Source: CAYTRP01 sp964625145 (GTDB lineage: Bacteria > Sumerlaeota > Sumerlaeia > SLMS01 > JAHLLQ01). Taken from it: a DNA stretch of 20,280 bases. Positions 13,140 through 19,818 of this stretch are shown here, piece by piece. The position numbers and the translations under genes were made by a program. The stretch is from assembly GCA_964625145.1 (NCBI GenBank), contig CAZVAQ010000057.1, positions 1 through 20,280 on the forward strand, in the 5' to 3' direction. Within the stretch, counting starts at the first letter, position 1. Every line of letters begins with the position of its first letter. The notes under the pieces were generated by a model. The model did not search any database, had not been told where the DNA came from, and was given only the letters and a program-made list of their open reading frames with translations.

Positions 13140-14417
13140 TCACTCCTCGGTTTGCTGTGTCACCTCCGACGGCGACAGGTGGATCCTGCCGGCGTAGTAC
13201 AACCCAACGACGGTCACGAAAGCCCACTGCGCGAAGTGCGCCGCGATCGTGTAGCCCAGGGCCAATGCACGGCCCGCGTCATCATTCGGCACCACACCGG
13301 CCAGGATGAGCGCCACCATGCCGCCGATTTCGAACAAGCCCCAATAGCCCGGCGCCGACGGTAGGGCGACCGCCACCGCCGTGATCGCCAGGAAGACCAG
13401 CGAGATCTTGAAGGTGATGTTCACATCCGGCATGCCCCAGGCGATTGACCAGTAAGAGATGCCCGTCCCCATCCAAACCAGAAGCGAGTAGAGCACGATC
13501 AGGGCGATGAGCTTCGGGCTCTTGAGCGAATCGAAGCCGACGGCGATCTTGTCGACCATGCCGGTCACCTTCTCCTTCACGATCGCCGGGATCAGGGGGA
13601 GCTTCTGGAAGATGGACAGGCCGAAGTTGCGCGTCGGTTCGATCAGAACGCACACCGCGCCAACGAGCAGCACGCCGACCATGATGGACATCTTGTTCAC
13701 CAGCTCGCGCAGGAGCTGCGGGCTGATTTCCACCTGCTGGCCGAATTCGTAGACGCGTCCACGGTCCACCAGGACGAACACGGCCGCCAGCGCGCCAATC
13801 GCAAGCAATGCCACAGCGCCCATTCCGATCAGCAGCCTCGGGCCCTCCATCCCCATCTTTCCTCCGAGGAACCGGATCGCCCACACGACCACCGCCGCGC
13901 CCAAGACGATGGCGGCGACCAATCCGAGCGCCAAGGTCCCGCCGGAAACCGATGAGCGCGAATCGAAGGGAATCGCCACGGCTTGGTCGAAGTCGATGAG
14001 TAGCGGCGTCAGCATGAACACGGACAGCAGCGTCAATCCATCGAACACGCGCTCCAGCACGATGGTGGACAGGCCCGTGGTGAAGGGCACGCCGGTGGTC
14101 TTTGTCAGGGCCAGCGGCCGCGCGATCTCGCCGGCCCGGGCGGGGAAGATGCCGTTGAAGCAGAAGCCAATCCACAGCGGCCCCATCAATTGGCCGTTGG
14201 TCAATTGATGCGAGGGCGACAAGAGAAGGCGCCACCGGATCGTCCGCCAGTAGAACGTCAGCCATGTCAGCACCAGGAACGGCACCAGCACCCACCATTG
14301 GATCGTGCGGAATGCGGCCATCAGGTCGCTGAAGTTGATGCGGCTGAATGCCAGCCACAGGAACACCGCACTGACCGCGATCGCAATGATCGTCGAAACC
14401 AACTTCTTACGTGTCAT
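13140..14417 (-). CDS. Flippase-like membrane protein (YbhN/MprF N-domain type)
   Basis: 425-residue integral membrane protein of the lysylphosphatidylglycerol synthetase transmembrane-region/UPF0104 family, whose members are linked to lipid flipping. Hallmarks are the N-terminal TM with LAFSRINFSDL, WRTIRWRLLL, then FCFNGIFPARAGEIARPLAL (the conserved N-x-x-x-PxRxGE motif), STIVLERVFDGLTLL, and near the C-terminus VALPSAPGYWGLFEIGGM. Around nine TM segments are visible, with a charged loop (about residues 220-245) that is longer than usual. Start ATG 14417 is chosen over TTG 14432; neither has a strong ribosome site. It begins 39 bp after cdsA on the same strand, so the two probably share a transcript. 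The lipid handled is unknown. Confidence 0.85.
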   Translation of the reverse strand: MTRKKLVSTIIAIAVSAVFLWLAFSRINFSDLMAAFRTIQWWVLVPFLVLTWLTFYWRTIRWRLLLSPSHQLTNGQLMGPLWIGFCFNGIFPARAGEIARPLALTKTTGVPFTTGLSTIVLERVFDGLTLLSVFMLTPLLIDFDQAVAIPFDSRSSVSGGTLALGLVAAIVLGAAVVVWAIRFLGGKMGMEGPRLLIGMGAVALLAIGALAAVFVLVDRGRVYEFGQQVEISPQLLRELVNKMSIMVGVLLVGAVCVLIEPTRNFGLSIFQKLPLIPAIVKEKVTGMVDKIAVGFDSLKSPKLIALIVLYSLLVWMGTGISYWSIAWGMPDVNITFKISLVFLAITAVAVALPSAPGYWGLFEIGGMVALILAGVVPNDDAGRALALGYTIAAHFAQWAFVTVVGLYYAGRIHLSPSEVTQQTEE

Positions 14418-14456
14418 CCGCAACGATTCCAATCGCCAGGAAGAATGGGGAACAGA

Positions 14457-15284
14457 TCACTTCACCACAAACACATCCGGGTGCATCACGCGTATCAGCA
14501 GGCAGAACGGAATGGCCGCGAACACAATCGAATCGATGCGGTCCAGCACTCCCCCATGCCCCACCAGCACGGCCCCGCTGTCCTTCACCCCCGCGTCGCG
14601 CTTGAGGAGCGACTCCGTCAAGTCTCCGAACTGCGCCAGGATCGACAGGAACAGCGCCAGCACCAGCAGCTCCAGAAACCGGTAACGCGACAGGATGCCG
14701 GGGAAGAACAGCTCGACGACCACCACGGGAACCACGGCGCCCAGCATCCCGCCGATGGAGCCCTCCAGCGTCTTCTTCGGGCTGATGTGCGGGAAGAGCT
14801 TCGTCCGCCCGAACGGCCTCCCGACAAAGTACGCGCCGGAATCGGTCATCGCCACCACGGACAGAAAGAAGAGCGACCAATGGCGCCCGACATCCGAGGA
14901 GACGTACAGCTCGGTCAGCAGCGCGATCGGCACCCCGACATAGACCACGGCGGCGATCGTCGCGGTCACATCGCGCCAGGCACCCTCCAGCGGCTTGCGC
15001 CCCACGCGCCATGCCAAGGCGAAACAGGCGACGATCCCCAGCACATGGACACCCAGGTGCAGGGAGTGCAACCAAGCCAACGCGATCAGCATCAGCGTCA
15101 CAACCAAGGCCGACCGCTCTCCCAGGACAACGCCCTTGGGGGCGAACAGGCGCTTGAGCTCGCGCACGGCCAGGACGGCGATCAAGGCACCAGCCAGAAC
15201 CGGCACCACCCGCAACGCCTCGAACAGGAATCCCGTCAACAGGACGGCGATGAGGACAGCGGCGGTCAGAAGGCGTTTGCGCAT
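14457..15284 (-). CDS. cdsA: Phosphatidate cytidylyltransferase
   Basis: Makes CDP-diacylglycerol from CTP and phosphatidic acid, the branch point of membrane phospholipid synthesis; inner membrane. The 275-residue protein has about eight TM segments and the full CDS signature near the C-terminus: SLLKRDAGVKDSG (225-237), then HGGVLDRID (243-251) with its Asp and Lys metal and substrate residues. TDSGAYFVGRPFGRTKLFP and SPKKTLEGSIGG (168-179) precede it, as in CdsA. Length is normal. ATG 15284 starts at the first TM; the open frame upstream to 15464 is repeat-containing noncoding DNA. The usual neighbours uppS and dxr are absent. It is the first gene of a minus-strand lipid cluster with the flippase-like and LplT-like genes. 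Confidence 0.95.
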   Translation of the reverse strand: MRKRLLTAAVLIAVLLTGFLFEALRVVPVLAGALIAVLAVRELKRLFAPKGVVLGERSALVVTLMLIALAWLHSLHLGVHVLGIVACFALAWRVGRKPLEGAWRDVTATIAAVVYVGVPIALLTELYVSSDVGRHWSLFFLSVVAMTDSGAYFVGRPFGRTKLFPHISPKKTLEGSIGGMLGAVVPVVVVELFFPGILSRYRFLELLVLALFLSILAQFGDLTESLLKRDAGVKDSGAVLVGHGGVLDRIDSIVFAAIPFCLLIRVMHPDVFVVK

Positions 15285-15456
15285 AGGATTCGACCCTTGG
15301 CCTCGTACTTCATGGGGGGAAATTCCCCAACTTCGCCGAACGTGCCCAAGAACCGGCAATGGTCCACCAACGGCGCCGCACAAACGCAAGACCGGACTCG
15401 TCGGTCCCGGCGCCGCGCCCGGCCAGACGGGTGTATCCGGGGAGGGACATTCTTTC

Positions 15457-15500
15457 GGCCACAAGAAGGCACAAGTGACGCAAAAGGGGGGGCGGATCCA
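15457..15500 (+). repeat. CACAAG-rich interspersed repeat, copy 2
   Basis: AGAAGGCACAAGTGACGC followed by a G-run and GGATCC; related to the copy at 694-730. It is noncoding and lies upstream of both cdsA and the Rrf2 gene. Confidence 0.45.
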
Positions 15501-15545
15501 CCTTCCGCCACTTCCGGAGTATACGCCTCGCTCATTTCCAGTCCC

Positions 15546-15573
15546 AACGAGGAACGAGGAACCAGGAACGAGG
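15546..15573 (+). repeat. AACGAGG heptad tandem repeat
   Basis: Four 7-bp units in phase: AACGAGG, AACGAGG, AACCAGG, AACGAGG. The same two unit types recur at 16255-16282. This tract ends 116 bp before the Rrf2 start codon. Confidence 0.75.
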
Positions 15574-15689
15574 TACGGACCCCGGGGAACGATTCTCTCC
15601 TTGTGGACCCCCCAAGCTCCACACTATCGCTAGAGTTAGCAGGGTCGAGCCCCAGTCGCCCAATCCCTTTGGCCTTTATCCTTCCCGCC

Positions 15690-16151
15690 ATGCTTTCGCG
15701 AAAAGCCAAATACGCCCTGATCGCCACGCTGAACCTGGCCCGGTACCACGACCGGGGCCCGCGGCTGATTGCCGAAATCGTGGAGGAGGAGCAGCTCCCG
15801 CGAAAGTTTGCCGAAGCCATCCTCCTCGAACTCAAGAACGGCGGCTTGCTGGACAGCAAGAAGGGGAAGGGCGGGGGCTATACCCTGGCCCGGCACCCAA
15901 CCCGCATCCTGGCCGGAGAGGTCATCCGCATCATCGACGGGCCCCTTGCCCCGGTGCGCTGCGCCAGTGTCACCTCGCCCATTCCCTGCGAGGAATGCCG
16001 CGACCCGGCGACTTGCAGCATCCGCATTGTGATGACCGACGTGCGCAACTCCATCGCCGCCATCCTGGACACGACCACCATCGCCGACATGCTGGAGCAG
16101 GAACGCGCCGCCCGCGAGAACACCTCGGCGTCCTTCATGTATCACATTTAG
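15690..16151 (+). CDS. Rrf2 family transcriptional regulator
   Basis: Dimeric winged-helix DNA-binding regulator of the Rrf2/IscR family, 153 residues. The N-terminus MLSRKAKYALIATLNLA is typical, followed by the recognition region IVEEEQLPRKFAEAILLELKNGGLLDSKKGKGGGYTLA (residues 30-67), with the wing at KGKGGGY. The effector region has four cysteines, C91, C100, C103 and C109, in the place where IscR carries its three Fe-S ligands, so an iron-sulfur or redox sensor is likely. ATG 15690 gives the standard N-terminus; no strong ribosome site is visible. Its regulon is not evident; no suf or isc genes are in the window. Confidence 0.92.
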   Translation: MLSRKAKYALIATLNLARYHDRGPRLIAEIVEEEQLPRKFAEAILLELKNGGLLDSKKGKGGGYTLARHPTRILAGEVIRIIDGPLAPVRCASVTSPIPCEECRDPATCSIRIVMTDVRNSIAAILDTTTIADMLEQERAARENTSASFMYHI

Positions 16152-16153
16152 GG

Positions 16154-16210
16154 TTCAGGATTCGGGGGTCAGGATTCAGAAGGGCGGGAGTCAGGATTCA
16201 GGGGTTGGAA
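16154..16210 (+). repeat. TTCAGGA/GTCAGGA heptad repeat tract
   Basis: Begins 2 bp after the Rrf2 stop. Units TTCAGGA, TTCGGGG, GTCAGGA and TTCAGAA are in phase; an 8-bp GGGCGGGA interrupts, then GTCAGGA, TTCAGGG and GTTGGAA resume. Same 7-bp periodicity as the other tracts, but a different unit. Confidence 0.65.
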
Positions 16211-16254
16211 TCCGTAGGTTGATCATCCGCCACCCCATGCCCTCAACAACGTTG

Positions 16255-16282
16255 AACCAGGAACACGGAACGAGGAACGAGT
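16255..16282 (+). repeat. AACGAGG heptad tract abutting a start codon
   Basis: Four units, AACCAGG, AACACGG, AACGAGG and AACGAGT, end at 16282; the ATG of the SDR-like gene is 16283-16285. The GAGG of the third unit (16272-16275) lies 7 nt before the ATG, so the repeat itself supplies the likely ribosome binding site. Confidence 0.75.
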
Positions 16283-16921
16283 ATGGCCCGCACTATCCTT
16301 GAAGACCGCGTCGCACTCGTCCTCGGTGTCGAGAATGCCGTTGGCCGCTCGGTGGCCCTGCAGTTGTCGCGCGCAGGTGTGCGCGTGATCCTTGCCAGCC
16401 ACGACGAGGCGCGCATCGACCACATCGCCCAGCCCCTGAAGAAGAAGGGTGGCAAGGCGGTCGGTCTCGTGTTGCCAGAGGACGACTCGCTGATCGAGCG
16501 GATCATCATCGCCGCCCGCGACACGGCCGGTCATATCCACCTGGTCTTCAACGCGCTGGCGTTGAGCTTCCAGGATTACGACGACCGGCCGCGGTTCGAT
16601 CAGAGGGCAATCGCCTACAACGCGGCCGTCACGCCGCTGCTGACCGGTCGTGGGCCGCTGAAGATGCTGACCGCCTGGATCGACAGCGGCGAGCTTCCCC
16701 CCAACCCGGATCCCACCACTTGGCACGGGGTGATGCTCATGCCCGATTGCCAACGCCTCGACACCCAAATGGCCGACCAGCTCGACAAGGAGGTGGGCCG
16801 CATGCACGTCCGCGCCGGTGCCGCCGGCGACGCGGCGGTGTTCCTGTTCCAACTGCCTCCTTCCGCCTGCCCACGCCTCGTCCACCTGCAAGCCGTCCCC
16901 TCCTCGGAGAAAACTGCATGA
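16283..16921 (+). CDS. Degenerate short-chain dehydrogenase-like protein
   Basis: 212-residue Rossmann-type protein resembling the first half of short-chain dehydrogenases. VALVLGVENAVGRSVALQLSRAG (residues 10-32) aligns with the SDR cofactor loop, but the middle glycine is Ala19. ASHDEARID follows as strand 2, and LVFNALAL (87-94) corresponds to the NNAG motif. The catalytic Y-x-x-x-K pair is not apparent and the C-terminal half diverges, so it may bind a nucleotide without being a normal reductase. Function unknown. The start is set by the preceding heptad tract's GAGG. Its stop overlaps the argB start by 4 bp (ATGA), indicating coupled translation. Confidence 0.65.
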   Translation: MARTILEDRVALVLGVENAVGRSVALQLSRAGVRVILASHDEARIDHIAQPLKKKGGKAVGLVLPEDDSLIERIIIAARDTAGHIHLVFNALALSFQDYDDRPRFDQRAIAYNAAVTPLLTGRGPLKMLTAWIDSGELPPNPDPTTWHGVMLMPDCQRLDTQMADQLDKEVGRMHVRAGAAGDAAVFLFQLPPSACPRLVHLQAVPSSEKTA

Positions 16922-17793
16922 ACCGCCTGACCCTCGATGAACTGATGGTCCGGGCAGAGGCCCTCATCGAGGCCATGCCCTACGTTTCGAAATTCCGTGG
17001 CACCCGCGTCGTGATCAAGTACGGCGGCGCGGCCATGGTCGACGCCGACCTGAAGGCGGCCGTCATCCAGGACCTGCACCTGATGCAGACGGTGGGGATC
17101 CGGCCTGTGGTGGTGCACGGCGGCGGGAAGGAAATCACGCAGCTCCTGCAACAGCTCGGTACCGAGACCACCTTTGTCGACGGCCAGCGCGTGACCAGCC
17201 AGGCGGCGCTCGATGTGGCCGAGATGGTTTTGGCCGGGCGCATCAATGGGGAGATCACCGCGGCGCTGAACACGCGCGGCGCGCGCGCCGTCGGCATATC
17301 CGGCAAGGGCGGTTCGCTGCTCCATGCGCGCAAGCTCGCCTCCGCGTCGGGGAACGACCTTGGCTATGTCGGCGAGATCGCCGAGGTCCGCCCGCACATC
17401 ATCGAGGTCCTGACCGAAGGCGGCTTCATTCCCGTCATCGCGCCGTTGGGCCTTGGAGCCGACGGGCAGTCCTACAACATCAATGCCGACGTCGCCGCCG
17501 AGGCCATCGCCGTGGCGCTGAAGGCCGACAAGCTGATCTTCCTTTCCGACATTCCGGGCCTGATGCGCGACCCGCGCGACGAGAGCAGCGTCATCGGCAC
17601 AATTCACCGCAACGAGGTGGAGAAGCTGATCGCCGACGGCATCGCCAGCGGCGGCATGATCCCCAAGCTGCGCTCCGCCGCCAAGGCGCTGGACGCGTGC
17701 GGCAAGGTGCACATCCTCGACGGCCGCCGCCGCCACAGCCTGCTGCTGGAGCTGTTCACCGACAAGGGCATCGGGACGCAGATTGTGCCGTGA
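16918..17793 (+). CDS. argB: Acetylglutamate kinase
   Basis: Phosphorylates N-acetyl-L-glutamate, the second step of arginine (ornithine) synthesis; cytoplasmic. The 291-residue protein has the amino-acid-kinase motifs VIKYGGAAM (32-40), VVVHGGGKEI (64-73), AGRIN (106-110), YVGEI (150-154), SYNINADVAA (185-194) and GGMIPK (245-250). The extra N-terminal helix (about residues 5-25, ending MPYVSKFRG) and C-terminal GIGTQIV are features of the arginine-inhibited hexameric class, such as the Thermotoga and Pseudomonas enzymes, so feedback by arginine is expected. Start ATG 16918 overlaps the SDR-like stop. No other arg genes are in the window. Confidence 0.96.
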   Translation: MNRLTLDELMVRAEALIEAMPYVSKFRGTRVVIKYGGAAMVDADLKAAVIQDLHLMQTVGIRPVVVHGGGKEITQLLQQLGTETTFVDGQRVTSQAALDVAEMVLAGRINGEITAALNTRGARAVGISGKGGSLLHARKLASASGNDLGYVGEIAEVRPHIIEVLTEGGFIPVIAPLGLGADGQSYNINADVAAEAIAVALKADKLIFLSDIPGLMRDPRDESSVIGTIHRNEVEKLIADGIASGGMIPKLRSAAKALDACGKVHILDGRRRHSLLLELFTDKGIGTQIVP

Positions 17794-17871
17794 TGGGGGC
17801 GGGATGGGCTTGCGGTGAGCCACCAATTTTGCAACCATCCACTCGATGGGCAGACGTTGGAGGACAGAAAG

Positions 17872-18105
17872 ATGCAACCGCAGAAAAAACTCACCCTAGA
17901 AGAACTTGAGCAGACGGTTCCCAAAGCCGCCAAGAAGGCCGTGAAGAAGGCATTCAAAAGAGCCTTGGCTTCGGGCACACCCGTTCTCATCAGCGATAAG
18001 GGAACACTTCAGGTCGTGGGTGGTAACGGATCTTTGACAGTCATGAAGCAGGTCGAGCCACGAATCCCCATGATCAAGAATAAAGTCATCGTCATCCCCG
18101 ACTGA
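17872..18105 (+). CDS. Small basic protein, putative antitoxin partner of zeta toxin
   Basis: 77-residue protein not recognised as any named family. The first 33 residues are a Lys/Ala-rich helix (LEELEQTVPKAAKKAVKKAF), followed by a likely beta-rich part: GTPVLISDKGTLQVVGGNGSLTVMKQVEPRIP. ATG 17872 has GGAGG with 8-nt spacing; a GTG at 17815 is a weaker alternative. Its stop and the zeta-toxin ATG overlap by one base (TGATG), the compact arrangement seen in toxin-antitoxin operons. It is unlike the epsilon or PezA antitoxins. The antitoxin role is inferred from position and size. The DNA is visibly more A+T-rich than argB, suggesting acquisition. Confidence 0.7.
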   Translation: MQPQKKLTLEELEQTVPKAAKKAVKKAFKRALASGTPVLISDKGTLQVVGGNGSLTVMKQVEPRIPMIKNKVIVIPD

Positions 18106-18848
18106 TGAATATTCCCCGCGTGCGCATGTTTGCCGGGCCCAATGGATCCGGCAAGAGCATCATCAAGACGGAAGTCGACCCCCGCCTGATCGGCGTCTAC
18201 ATCAACCCCGATGAGATCGAACGGCTCGCCAGCGTCGCGGGAGGTATCGACCTCAGGATATATGGAATAGGGTCTTGTGGCAATAAGTTGCGTGAATACT
18301 TGTTGAGCTCTACCCTGATCCGTCAGGCGGGCTTGATCGAATTGATAAACGAACTCAGATTTGCACCTGACAGGATCGATTGTGGAACGACTCCGATCAA
18401 TTCCTATGTGGCATCCGCGATCGCGGACTTCTTGCGACACGCCTTGGTCCGCGATCGAATCTCCTTCAGCTTCGAAACGGTCATGTCCCATCCCGGCAAG
18501 ATCGACTTTCTTCGAGCTGCCATGGCAGAAGGGTATCGCACCTACCTTTATTTTGTCGCAACTGATGATCCCGACATCAACGTCAACCGGGTCATGCATC
18601 GCGTTTCGCAAGGCGGCCACGACGTTCCAGAAGTCAAGATTCGCGAACGGTATCACCGATCCCTCGACCTGCTTTATGACGCGATCCGCGCCACAAATCG
18701 AGCCTATATCTTTGAGAACTCCGGACGCGAACTGCAGTTCCTTGCGGAGATAACCGATGGGCGTCGGATTGAAATCAAAGCTGACTCCGCCCCCGCATGG
18801 TTCAGGCGCGCCGTACTCGACAAGATTCCCCGAAAGGAAACCCCATGA
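18105..18848 (+). CDS. Zeta-toxin family P-loop kinase
   Basis: 247-residue P-loop kinase of the zeta-toxin type; characterised zeta and PezT toxins phosphorylate UDP-N-acetyl sugars and block cell-wall synthesis. Walker A is GPNGSGKS (11-18), with Ile rather than Thr following. INPDEI (33-38) and SFETVMS (122-128) match the catalytic and substrate segments. NRVMHRVSQGGHDVP (161-175) supplies the LID arginines R162 and R166 and the GGH motif; ERYHRSLDLL and FENSG follow as usual. All key residues appear intact. Codon use is richer in A+T than neighbouring argB and deoC. Its stop overlaps the deoC ATG by 4 bp (ATGA). The substrate in this branch is unproven. Confidence 0.88.
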   Translation: MNIPRVRMFAGPNGSGKSIIKTEVDPRLIGVYINPDEIERLASVAGGIDLRIYGIGSCGNKLREYLLSSTLIRQAGLIELINELRFAPDRIDCGTTPINSYVASAIADFLRHALVRDRISFSFETVMSHPGKIDFLRAAMAEGYRTYLYFVATDDPDINVNRVMHRVSQGGHDVPEVKIRERYHRSLDLLYDAIRATNRAYIFENSGRELQFLAEITDGRRIEIKADSAPAWFRRAVLDKIPRKETP

Positions 18849-19516
18849 CACCCCAGGACATCGCCCGCCTGATCGATCACACGCTCCTCAAGCCCACCGC
18901 GACGGCTGACGACATTCGTCGCGTGTGCGACGAGGCTCGCGCGCATTCCTTTGCCAGCGTCTGCGTGAACTCCAGCTTCGTGCAGCTCGTCGCCGAATCG
19001 CTGAAGGGGTCCACCGTCAAGACGTGCACCGTCGTTGGTTTCCCCCTCGGCGCCATGTCCAACATGGGGAAGGTGATGGAGACCAACAAGGCCATCGCCG
19101 ACGGCGCCGACGAGATCGACATGGTGCTGCACATCGGGCATCTGCTCGCGGGCGACAACGAGTACGTCCGCACGGACATTCGCCGCGTCGTCGAAGCCGC
19201 ACAGGGACGCCCGGTGAAGGTGATCATCGAAACGGTCTTTCTGAATGATGAGCAGAAGGAACGCGCGTGCCGCCTGGCTGTGGAGGGTGGCGCGGCCTTT
19301 GTCAAGACCTGCACCGGCTTTGCCGGCGGCGGCGCGACGGTGGAGGACATCGCGCTGATGCGCCGCGTCGTCGGCCCCGCCATCGGCGTGAAGGCCAGCG
19401 GAGGCATCCGCGACGCCGCGGGGGCCGTTGCATTGGTGAAGGCCGGCGCGAACAGGTTGGGCGCGAGCGCGGGCGTGGCGATCATGCAGGGGTTGAAGTC
19501 GGAAGGCGGGTACTGA
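18845..19516 (+). CDS. deoC: Deoxyribose-phosphate aldolase
   Basis: Class I aldolase that splits 2-deoxyribose-5-phosphate into glyceraldehyde-3-phosphate and acetaldehyde in deoxynucleoside catabolism; cytoplasmic TIM barrel. 223 residues, the short bacterial form. LIDHTLLKPTAT (9-20), VGFPLGAM (64-71), DEIDMVLHIG (89-98, D92), AFVKTCTGF (151-159) with Schiff-base K154, and VKASGGIR (182-189) with K183 are all present. ATG 18845 overlaps the zeta-toxin stop and has AGGAAA upstream within the toxin gene. No other deo genes are near. The toxin gene as immediate coupled neighbour is unusual. Confidence 0.95.
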   Translation: MTPQDIARLIDHTLLKPTATADDIRRVCDEARAHSFASVCVNSSFVQLVAESLKGSTVKTCTVVGFPLGAMSNMGKVMETNKAIADGADEIDMVLHIGHLLAGDNEYVRTDIRRVVEAAQGRPVKVIIETVFLNDEQKERACRLAVEGGAAFVKTCTGFAGGGATVEDIALMRRVVGPAIGVKASGGIRDAAGAVALVKAGANRLGASAGVAIMQGLKSEGGY

Positions 19517-19818
19517 GGGTCATAGCTGAAATCATGATTTACCACGGAGACACGAAGGGCACGGAGATGCAATCCATGCAATCAGCAAAAAGCCCGAACT
19601 TCTGTCGTTCTTCCCCTATCCTCGACTACGCTTCGAAGCTTTTCTCCGTGTCCTCCGTGCCTCCGTGGTGAACTCCGATTCTTCCAACTCGCCCCTCCCC
19701 CGCTTCTCGCTTGCCTCACTTTGGCGGTTCTCCCCCAAGTGGCCACGTTTTCCAACACGCTGGTGACGTGCGCCCACCTCCCCGACAGGGTTCGTGCGGC
19801 GGGCACCCGGGAGACCCC
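19517..19818. other. deoC-transporter intergenic region
   Basis: 302 bp without a supported gene. Most of it is the CACGGAG inverted repeat. After it lies a GTGGCCAC palindrome (19739-19746) and a GC-rich leader ending in GGGAG 5-6 nt before the transporter ATG. I found no riboswitch that I could recognise, including metal-sensing classes expected before a metal transporter. Confidence 0.5.
19541..19669. repeat. Large inverted repeat of CACGGAG units
   Basis: Left arm 19541-19567 and right arm 19643-19669 are inverted copies matching at 24 of 27 positions, with a 75-bp spacer. Each arm carries three CACGGAG-like units spaced 8-9 bp apart. It follows deoC by 24 bp and precedes the transporter. 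The arms could form a long stem in RNA, perhaps acting as a transcript end, or the element may be a dispersed repeat. Confidence 0.75.

Larger units (their letters stand above)
15285..15689. other. cdsA-rrf2 divergent intergenic region
   Basis: No gene is supported. It contains a GGGGAA-A-TTCCCC palindrome (15316-15328), a CACAAG-rich repeat (15457-15500) and an AACGAGG heptad tract (15546-15573). Nearer the regulator, GCTA-GAGT-TAGC (about 15629-15640) is a small inverted repeat that could be an Rrf2 operator. Promoters for both divergent genes must lie here, but no clear hexamers are visible. Confidence 0.5.

Noticed and set aside
14190..15689. Upstream extension of the Rrf2 open frame to 653 residues
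   Set aside because: The extension is antisense to cdsA and the flippase-like gene and crosses repeats; the Rrf2 domain begins naturally at 15690.
15266..15859. 197-codon minus-strand frame between cdsA and the Rrf2 gene
   Set aside because: It overlaps the start of the Rrf2 gene in antisense and crosses heptad and CACAAG repeats; no recognisable motif.
768..16282. CRISPR array
   Set aside because: The tandem repeats have 7-9 bp units without unique spacers of 25-40 bp, and no cas genes are present.
17794..17871. Intrinsic terminator after argB
   Set aside because: No stable hairpin with a T-run is visible, so argB and the toxin module may be co-transcribed.
18009..18851. 280-codon minus-strand frame opposite the zeta-toxin gene
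   Set aside because: The plus strand has intact Walker A, SFET and GGH motifs; the minus frame has none and lacks a ribosome site.
19670..19818. Metal-sensing riboswitch before the NRAMP-like gene
   Set aside because: I could not match the leader to the conserved cores of the yybP-ykoY or M-box classes; only short unspecific pairings are visible.
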